A DNA stretch of 64,000 nt from Macrobrachium rosenbergii (taxonomy: Eukaryota > Arthropoda > Malacostraca > Decapoda > Palaemonidae): contig NC_089777.1 of the NCBI RefSeq assembly GCF_040412425.1, positions 33,280,037-33,344,036 on the forward strand. Direction: 5' to 3'. Position 1 is the first letter of the stretch; every line of letters begins with the position of its first letter. Both the position numbers and the translations under genes were made by a program. Positions 56,254 to 64,000 of the stretch are shown one piece after another. The notes under the pieces were generated by a model. That model searched no databases and had not been told where the DNA came from. It saw only the letters and a program-made list of their open reading frames with translations.

Positions 56254-56811
56254 TAAGTAAACTCCATAATTTTAGAGTTACTTCTTTCACTATAATAATG
56301 CTTATTGTTCGTGCCTGTTACCAGTTTCTCAGATTCGTTTCTTCACCATTCACTAAACGTATTTAAAAGGTAATGACATTTTACCACAACCATTCTGTTC
56401 TAGAGCAAACAGTTTATTAAAAACCGTATTGAGAATTCACTTGTAAATTATGGGGCCTATGTACCAATAAGTTTTTTATACCTGTATTTTACTTCATTCA
56501 CTAATTTACAAATTCCTTCAGTAGTTTGCAATTTTCTTTTCCGTAATAAGCAGAAACGATAGCAATTAAAGATAAACATTAACACAAATATCATTTCATA
56601 TGATACATCCATATGAAGCATTCCATATCTAACGACAGTCATGTTAAAATCTTCCAAACGTCTTTTTGATTACAAAACTATTTTGCTTCGATCTGTTTAG
56701 GTGCTCAAATCCACAAACTCACTAAGCCAACAGTATCCGTAATAGTTACTATCCTAAACAACCAGTCCTGAGAATTATTAGTCTTTAAATTGGTTTTATG
56801 AATAGAATGGA

Positions 56812-57122
56812 ATAGAATTTACCATTTAAGCCTAATGAGAATGACAAGCGCTGGGATCTATGAGGTCATTCAGTGGTGAAAGGGAAAATTGAGAGTAGAA
56901 AGGTTTGAAAGGTGCAGTAGGAGAAAACCTCTCAGTGCACTATGAAACAATTGACAGGAGAGGGTGGAAAGAAAGATAAAAGAGAATACGAACGTAGGTA
57001 CAGTAAAAGGAATGAAAGGTGTTGTAGCTAGTGGACGAAGGGACGCTGCAGATAGCCTTAAGTAATGCCTACAGTGCACCGCATGAGGTGCACCGACGGC
57101 ACTACCATCCTACGGAGATTTC
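56812..57122 (-). mobile_element. SINE-like retroposon, family B (copy 6)
   Basis: Complement of full-length family B, from the diverged 3' end (TTTAAGCCTAATGA) to CACTACCATCCTACGG. Confidence 0.85.
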
Positions 57123-57172
57123 ATGGGTAGTTGTGAAAATGATGGTCATTACCCTATACTACTATCCATTTC

Positions 57173-57445
57173 AGGGACCGAGTCGGTAGAGTTCTCGGCT
57201 AGCACTCTGCTAGGCCCGAGTTCGAGTCTCAGACCGGCCAATGAAGAGAGGAATTTATTTCTGGTGATAGAAATTCATTTCTCACTACAGTGTGGTTCGT
57301 ATTCCACAATAAGCTGTAGGTCCCGTTGCTAGGTAACCAATTGGTTCTTGACCACGTAAAATAAGTCTAATCCTTCGGGCCAGCCCTAGGAGAGCTGTTA
57401 ATCAGCTCAGTGGTCTGGTTAAACTAAGGTATACTTAAGGGACCG
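57173..57445 (+). mobile_element. tRNA-derived SINE (family A) inserted in the foldback arm
   Basis: The body 57181-57437 has a B box (GAGTTCGAGTCTC) and the family tail. AGGGACCG is duplicated at 57173-57180 and 57438-57445, while the uninterrupted right arm has it once (CGGTCCCT), proving the insertion site. Confidence 0.93.
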
Positions 57446-58120
57446 TGAGTCATCGTTTTTCTCGAATACCTTTCAAACTAATTATTTGATCGAAATGATA
57501 CTTTGACACAGTGTACAAGACACCTCCCGCTCATTTTTGGTAATATAATGCATTGTCAAATGGTGTTAGTTAAGGCGTTTACTCCTGACTTTTAAAGGCA
57601 AAGCGCATGAGTCAGCAGGACTAATCTACAGAACCAAAGGTCCGTTTCCCCATCCTCCCTCCCTCCCTCTCTCTTTTCTTTATCTTTGTTTTTCTCCTCT
57701 CCCCCAGTGCCTCTGTAATTTACAATATGCAATAAAATACCATTTTTCAAGATATTTTTCAATACCAGCAGATAACTGGAGAGTTCATAATGAAAAGGAC
57801 AGCGAGGTTTGATGTAACGACCATAATAATGGTTAATTTTTCCCAACGTTTTCTGTTAATAGTATCCTTGGCGTGTCAGGTAATACCGTAATAAAGGGTC
57901 GTCTTTCGGCTGCAAGCACTTGCAGTATACAAAGTATTCAATGCATAATTGATGGAGACGGGTTTTTCATCGCTGTCATGGCCGCCATGTTACTTTGTTA
58001 ATTATATAATGGGTTGTAAGTTAATTAAACTATGTGACTTAATTTTGGTTACCTTATCTTACCTCCTAGTATTCAACACGTCGATACGATGGGTAAAGGG
58101 TTTAAGAGGCCTTTTTTTTA

Positions 58121-58437
58121 TAGGTCGTGCTCCGAGTTTATGAGCGGGGCCTTTCTGGACAGATTCTACCCTTCCCTCCCCCTCCCCCCTTTCCTAACTA
58201 CAACCCGGCAGTTTCGGTATTTTTACTTCTTTTCGATATTATACAGGCTGTAGAATTCAAAAGTGTTGTCTATATAATCAAACAATGACTGCTTTGCATT
58301 ATATGCATTAAAAAAAAAAAAAACAGCCGAAGCAAAATCCGTTAGAGTTCAAAAGGTGTTCGAGTGTTTCAATCCGTGATAGTTGCCGTTGACCGCCGTC
58401 CAGAAAGGCCCCGCTCATAAACTCGGAGCACGACCTA
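58121..58437. mobile_element. MITE with perfect 40-bp terminal inverted repeats
   Basis: 58121-58160 and 58398-58437 are exact complements over 40 bases, beginning TAGGTCGTGCTCCGAG. If the outer TA is a target duplication the element is 58123-58435, in Tc1/mariner style. Identity of the arms suggests recent activity. Confidence 0.85.
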
Positions 58438-58613
58438 GGTGGGTCTGAGATTGTGGTATGTTCACTGGGTGAACAGGGTGAAGGTCATGCGCTCTTTAGC
58501 CTACACCCATTTATATAACTTAATACAATAACAATAATTAAATGAACACAGATTCCACAAAAACCAATATATTTATGCCATCCAAAACTACTCAATGTCA
58601 TACAATAGACAGG

Positions 58614-58708
58614 AAAGGGGGCGCGGAGACGGGGAACCAGGGAAGTGGGTTGAGGGAGGGATGAGGATGGGAAGGGGAGGGAGGGAGGTAGGGGGGACGG
58701 GATGGGGA
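58614..58708 (+). other. G-rich, possible quadruplex-forming stretch
   Basis: Many runs of three or more G (GAAGGGGAGGGAGGGAGG, GTAGGGGGGACGGG). Confidence 0.4.
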
Positions 58709-58903
58709 TGACGTTCGAATGCATAGGTTGGCGAAGCTTGGCAACACCATGCAAGTCAAGAGTAAACGCCTTAACTAACACCATTTGACAATGCACGTCG
58801 TCTTGTACACTGTGTCAAAGTACCATTTCGATCAAATAATTCGTTTGGAAGATATTTGAGAAAAATGATGACTCTCGGTCCCTGAAATGGATATTAGTGA
58901 CGT

Positions 58904-58980
58904 ATTAAATTGAATGGAATGTGAAATTTAGGCAAAGACCAAAGCGCTGGGACCTACGAGGTTATTCAGAATCGAAGTGG
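58904..58980 (-). mobile_element. Family B fragment
   Basis: Complement of the 3' end only (AAATTTAGGCAAAGACCAAA, GCTGGGACCTACGAGG). Confidence 0.7.
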
Positions 58981-58999
58981 CCTATTTAAACAGAAATCG

Positions 59000-60015
59000 T
59001 TAAAGCAAATTATTAAATGTTTTTGGTAAAAGAAACTTTGCATCTCAAAGCTTTATGTGGTCAACAAGATTTGTTTGCCAAACGACCTCCGCTCTCCCCA
59101 CCCCCCATTAAAAACCTCGCACAATACTTTAACAAGAATTCAACTTCAGTATTTTCTTTTTTAATCTATAAATTAAAGATTCTTTTCACCTGCATTAAAT
59201 TCTATATTTAACCCTGTACCTTAACTTCAATGTTTAAGCATTTTTTTTTGTAAGACTTAAAATTCTTTTCACCTGCGTTAAATCCTATATTTAGCCACGT
59301 AGCTTAAGACCCTTGTCCATGGAAGTGTAAGTGATCATCACATTATCAAATTTTCATACCAATGAATGGAAAATTCTTTGTACTAGCTCCATGAAACAAA
59401 TAATTTGATATTTAGTTTTACCTTCTAAATACTGTTCTAAAGTAGTAAAATTACGTAATTTACATAATTAGCTAAGGGCATTTGAGTCGTCACAAACAAT
59501 ACCCAAACCACAATTCCACTGTAAGTGTTGAACAAATGGAATTTTCAACAATTCTATGAGGGTGGCTTACATTAATTTGCTTACGTTTGAAATTTGATAT
59601 AGGCTTTTCACGTGTATTCACTCACACGAGAATACTGTTAAACAGTCTGGTATATTTCTAAATTGAGTAGTTTTTACCTTCAACATCTGTAATTATATGG
59701 ATGGTAAACCACATTCCACATACTTTGTTTTCCCCTATGAAAATACCGTGGTGGTAGTCAAGAACTGAAAACTAAAGACCCATTATTTATTAATTTAAAT
59801 TATAATACACAAGAAAATGGTAAGTTTACGAATGCAGAATATCCGAGGAACCTAACTTACAAACCTACCAGAATTTTAAATGAAAAGCGCAGCATGGAAA
59901 ATTTAGAAATTAAATTGAATAGAAGCCTACATCTACCTTGTCGACATATTGGATCCGTAGAAATACCAGCCTAACACTGAAAGATTCTCAAATTCGCCTC
60001 GTGTCTGCATTGAAT
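59000..60015. other. Intergenic, no feature seen
   Basis: AT-rich sequence. I see no gene, repeat family or regulatory cluster. Confidence 0.4.
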
Positions 60016-60021
60016 ATAGAA

Positions 60022-60330
60022 TTGAACATAGAATTTAGGCCAAAGGCCAAGCACTGGGACCTATGAGGTCATTCAGCGTTGAAACAAATTGACAGTAAAA
60101 GGTTTGAAAGGTTTAACAGGAGGAAAACCTCGCAGTTGCGCTATTAATCAATTGCTAGGGGAGGGTGGAAAGTCAGATGGAAGAAAAAGAATATGGAAGA
60201 AGGTACAGTAAAAGGAACGAAAGGGGTTGCAGCTAGGGGCCGAAAGCACGCTGCAAAGAACCTTAAGTAATGCCTACAGTGCACCACATGAGGTGCACTG
60301 ATGCATTACCACCCTACGGGGTCACCATGT
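60022..60330 (-). mobile_element. SINE-like retroposon, family B (copy 7)
   Basis: Complement of full-length family B, from AATTTAGGCCAAAGGCC to CATTACCACCCTACGGGG. Confidence 0.88.
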
Positions 60331-61189
60331 ACACATTTTCTTGATTTCTGGTTCATCCAGCAAGTTTGACCTGTAACAGAAAAACGACAGCAGCAGAAAA
60401 CGTGAACTCTAGCTTAGATCTCTTTTACTTTAATAAGGGTAAATAGCTTATAAAAAGCGTGAGTTACGATTCTCCAATCAATGCCCAAAAAAGATTATTA
60501 CCCACTGAAAACTTGCAACATCTGGAGTAAGATTGTATTGTACATTTTACACCATAATTATGCATTAAGGCTGTATAACAGACATTTATACTTTACAGTG
60601 CTACCCTGATTCTGACGCCGTTTAAAGTTAAAAATTCTCACTGTACGTAGAAACCACTCAAAATTTAAATATCAATACTAGGAAAATTTACTATTCTGGA
60701 ATCCGCTAAAATCAAAATTAAGACAACCCAAATTCTATTATCAAAGTCGTATTCTTAAAAATATACATTTGGTCTCAAAATTTCAGGTAAAAGTTAAATA
60801 AACCGCTAAACTTTAAAATAAAGCTGCGAAGTTATGTAATGTGAACTCTTGTTAAGAGAGGTAATGATTACATCATTAGATCAGTTTTGCCATTAATCAT
60901 TATCAAAAGACTTAAAGCTCCTACAGTACTCCCACCTTAGTATACTCAAGATTTATATTGGTACATGGATTAACTGCCTGATGACCTTTTAAACATTGCA
61001 GGTGCTATATAGCAAATACGATCAAATACCCGATCGCCATGGATAAAAACTTGGCGAACACGAACGTTCAGCAACGTTCATGACAGCATCGAATTCACTA
61101 AATTTATTGGGTGCCAGCAATTGCATCCAACTATAATATCTTCAAAACCGCATTATGGTAATGCGTATTTCACATACTGAAAGCCTTGA

Positions 61190-61670
61190 TGGATACCACT
61201 GGAAACTTTTGCCTAATGGATAGCATCCCAAACTCACTACCTGTGCTCATGAACAGTTAATCAACGCACTGTTCAAGTTGGCATCACAGTTCCCGCTTCT
61301 GTTATGACCAGCCCCACAATGCACTGCCCTTATTTAAGGATAGTATGAATGTCTGCGCCTTGTGATCATGAACAATCATTGTGCCGATAGTACAATTTAC
61401 ATTGTGTATTCACGGATAGCCTAACATGCATTTGACAGTTCAGGGAAATATTCATTGTCCACGTTCATGGATGACATCACAAACTAATACCAGTATTTGT
61501 GGGTTAACATCACAAAACTATTGCTAGCTTTCATGCGTTCTTGAGTAACATTACAAACTCATTGCTAGTATTCAAGAGTAACTTCCGAACTCACTGCTTG
61601 TGTATATATATAATTATATAGTATAACTCAATTGAGTAAAACTCATTGCTTGTGTTCATAAAACAAACTA
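61190..61670. repeat. Degenerate tandem repeat, about 50-60-bp unit
   Basis: Diverged units share ACATCACAAACTCATTGCT and TGTTCATG-like segments (best at 61480-61660). Confidence 0.55.
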
Positions 61671-62179
61671 TTGAATTAAGATATTACTTAGTTTAAAACA
61701 GTTCATTAGGTAGGGATTGATGGACAAAAATAATTTACGAGAAATTTTACTACTCAATTCAGTATACACAGTTCGTCCCCTGGACAGCTTTATACACCTA
61801 CATGACGATACTAAGTTCCTCATAGGATCTTGGGTTCACACAGTGGTTACGGACTCTTGTCCTGTTAGTCCACTGAAGGATTTAAAGAATTTTATCGGTC
61901 CACGACTTTACAAAAGCGAAGAAAGGCATTCCTTGAAGGGATGCTAAGTCTGGCCAGGTGTACTGTTCCACTTGAAGTAGTAGTAATCCTCTGCTGATGT
62001 CTCCAAAATGGGCTATGCTAAAGACTGGTCACACATCCACATACGGAAGCATTTGGGAAGGGGAGAGATTAGTACTACACGCAGGTGTTGGACCCTTCAA
62101 AAACGTGGATAGAGACTCCCACCCCACAAAGTTATAGTCGACGTAGGCCTCTCCAGCCACGACACTCAAGTCATACGGA

Positions 62180-62345
62180 CTGACGCTGAAAGTCCATCAC
62201 AGACGGTCGCTGAGCAAGATAAGCCATCTTCCGTCTTCCACTGAAACGCCGGCTACAGCCAGAACTGCCACGCCTGTCTTTCACCGCACTCCTCTCCTCG
62301 TTCGTCGATAGCAGTTTCCTTTTCGGCTTCGGGGACTATGTAACG
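62180..62345. other. GC-richer island, possible non-coding or first exon
   Basis: It stands out from its AT-rich surroundings. On the minus strand AAGATGG opens an 18-codon frame only. No splice-supported gene could be built. Confidence 0.15.
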
Positions 62346-64000
62346 TCCTTTGGTTCCTGGTCCTGTTATTATTAAAAACGAGCATCAGGTTCTTCAGTGC
62401 CTTGTTTTCGATGTTAAACCCCAACTGCTGTCCTATTAGGCGTAAACTAGTAATATTTATATACTAATATTCATAACGAACCACCCCAAAGTAGTAACGA
62501 CCACCCTTAAGTACAAGAACACTTGACAAATTAGCAAAGCGAATCACCTCTTAGGTGACATATTGCAATTCTGTGCAAAAAATATTCAGGACTTAATTTC
62601 CATACTTTCAACTAAAAATTGCTTTCGTGCTGTCTTAAGAACTGGAAATTCCTAGCTATGATTTACTGAAACTTCATAAAACTAATTCCATCTGCTAACA
62701 GCAGAAATCCAAACATTACTCTGGACAATCTGGGGAAATTTTTGCATGGTTTTGATGATTTTCAAGAGATTAGCTATTGAGTAAGCAAGCCCTATTTTCG
62801 TCAATGACCCGTAAATTTAGGGAGCTTCCTAGAACCCCTATAACCAGAAATTTTCTGGTTGCGAGAAAAGAAATATCAAGTTCGGATCCTCTGAAAACAC
62901 TATTAAGTCAACGCCAACTTTATGCTTAAAAATTAAATTCGGTCAAAACCTTCACGAATATTGGCAAAACCTTAACCTAACCATAAAAAACCCATTTTCA
63001 GGAAGCTAAAATTCTAAAGTAAGAGACCTGTATATAGATTTGAGACCTGTATATATATTTAATCTGTTTTAAAGCTGAATATCGCCGTTTGATGGCAAAA
63101 CATTAATCCAAACCTTAGGGAGCTTCTGCAAACTTCACTGAGTGGGAGGTAGCCAATCACATTTAAAATTCCTAATACCTATCTGAACTTGAACTAAGCA
63201 ATATATTAAGTTTACACTTGCCACCTGGAAGAAAGTTTGATTAGTTGGCATGCACAAAACCACCCAAGAACCTGCATAGTAGGTCTTACGACCTACTATG
63301 CAGAACATGGGGGCTCCCCCACCCCTCCAGGGGTGCTGCCCCTTAAGGGGTGGAGGATATGGTAAATATTTGTATACTGTTCAAGAACAGAATATACAAA
63401 TTTATAAAATGCAAAAATTTAAAAATAAAATAAAAACTAAGAAATTAAATTACAAAAACTAAAGTAAATTTAACCAAACTTAAAATTTACGACAAAAAAT
63501 TACAACTAAACTTAACGGAAAATAAAATACTTCCTACATACCTGTTCTAGAGAGCAGCTTTATCATGCGTGAAGCTTTACCGTTAGAACAGGAACTCAAA
63601 AGTCGAACTCTTACCAAAAACATCCTGGAAAAGACAAAGCTTTAGAGCCGTGCAAAACTTATTCTAAATTTTGTAAGTTTTGGGCGTTTACTCACGTTTG
63701 ATTATGGGTAAACGCCCACGAAAATAGTTACAATGACTGCCAAAGATTTGTACGAGACTGAACACGCGGCAAGATTCGAAAATCCCCAGAACAAATAAAC
63801 AATATTAGCAATAATACAGTAACGCTCCAATGTTACCTTGTAGAAGCCCGGGTTTATTATAACTTGTCAGACGAAGTGACAACAATCGACGGAAATCTCA
63901 AGTGCCAACTGTAGTCTATCGCGAGATAAACGACTTTTTCGTATAAACTTCACAAGAGGACCAATAACGATACAATAAATTAAGGAGGAATTGAATACGC
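62346..64000. other. Right edge, no gene seen
   Basis: AT-rich sequence with one perfect hairpin and a short GGGG/CCCC-rich patch at 63308-63356. No coding exon is supported. Confidence 0.4.
63272..63303. repeat. Perfect 14-bp hairpin
   Basis: CTGCATAGTAGGTC (63272-63285), a four-base loop TTAC, and its exact complement (63290-63303). Confidence 0.9.

Larger units (their letters stand above)
57158..58900. mobile_element. Foldback transposon carrying two later insertions
   Basis: The left arm (57158-57180 plus 57438-57591) and right arm (58760-58900) are inverted copies: TATCCATTTCAGGGACCG, TACTTTGACACAGTGTAC and ATGGTGTTAGTTAAGGCG all recur in complement. A SINE interrupts the left arm and a MITE sits between the arms. 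Pyrimidine/purine-rich blocks near 57650 and 58680 also partly pair. Confidence 0.88.

Overview
This is a eukaryotic, intron-rich, AT-rich window. It carries long (TA)n, (CA)n and (AAT)n microsatellites, short tRNA-derived and other SINE-like retroposons, foldback elements and TA-flanked MITEs. This repeat style, the arthropod core-promoter motifs (TATA plus TCAGT initiator) and the gene families point to a decapod crustacean, probably a shrimp. The species assignment is inference. There is no prokaryotic or CRISPR content.

Three gene models can be supported. (1) Minus strand, 23604 down to 431 and running off the left edge: a POMGNT1-like glycosyltransferase. I traced twelve coding exons with GT-AG introns and consistent phase: a signal anchor, an ILEI/FAM3-like stem domain, then a GT13 catalytic domain with the LEDD metal site and a DWDYW motif; the C-terminus lies outside the window. 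(2) Plus strand, 31341 to 42951: a complete nine-exon, 395-residue clip-domain serine protease with a signal peptide, six-cysteine clip, R|VIGG activation site, an intact His/Asp/Ser triad and trypsin-type Asp in the S1 pocket. (3) Plus strand, with a likely promoter near 46.8 kb and a single coding exon at 48968-49780: a His/Pro/Gly-rich and acidic 270-residue protein whose C-terminal third resembles an alpha-crystallin (small heat-shock) domain. Genes 1 and 2 are divergently oriented, 7.7 kb apart, and nothing in the sequence ties the three functionally.

Layout: 0-24 kb is gene 1, whose introns hold a hAT-like MITE, SINEs, a foldback element and two notable local duplications. One is a 40-bp minisatellite that begins at an exon boundary; the other is a tandem copy of half an exon. 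24-31 kb is intergenic, with microsatellites and a compound inverted element. 31-43 kb is the protease gene. 43-47 kb is intergenic and repeat-rich. 47-50 kb is the small-heat-shock-like gene. 50-64 kb has no confident gene: it holds a possible minus-strand terminal exon at 52.1 kb, a cluster of CRE-like palindromes at 53.6 kb, and a nest of transposons at 57-59 kb (a foldback element containing a SINE and a perfect-TIR MITE).

I did not find a new multi-gene system. The strongest unusual signals are the exon-boundary minisatellite (9.2-9.8 kb), the duplicated half exon (11.3-11.6 kb), the divergent heat-shock-like protein with its candidate heat-shock promoter, and the nested transposon locus.
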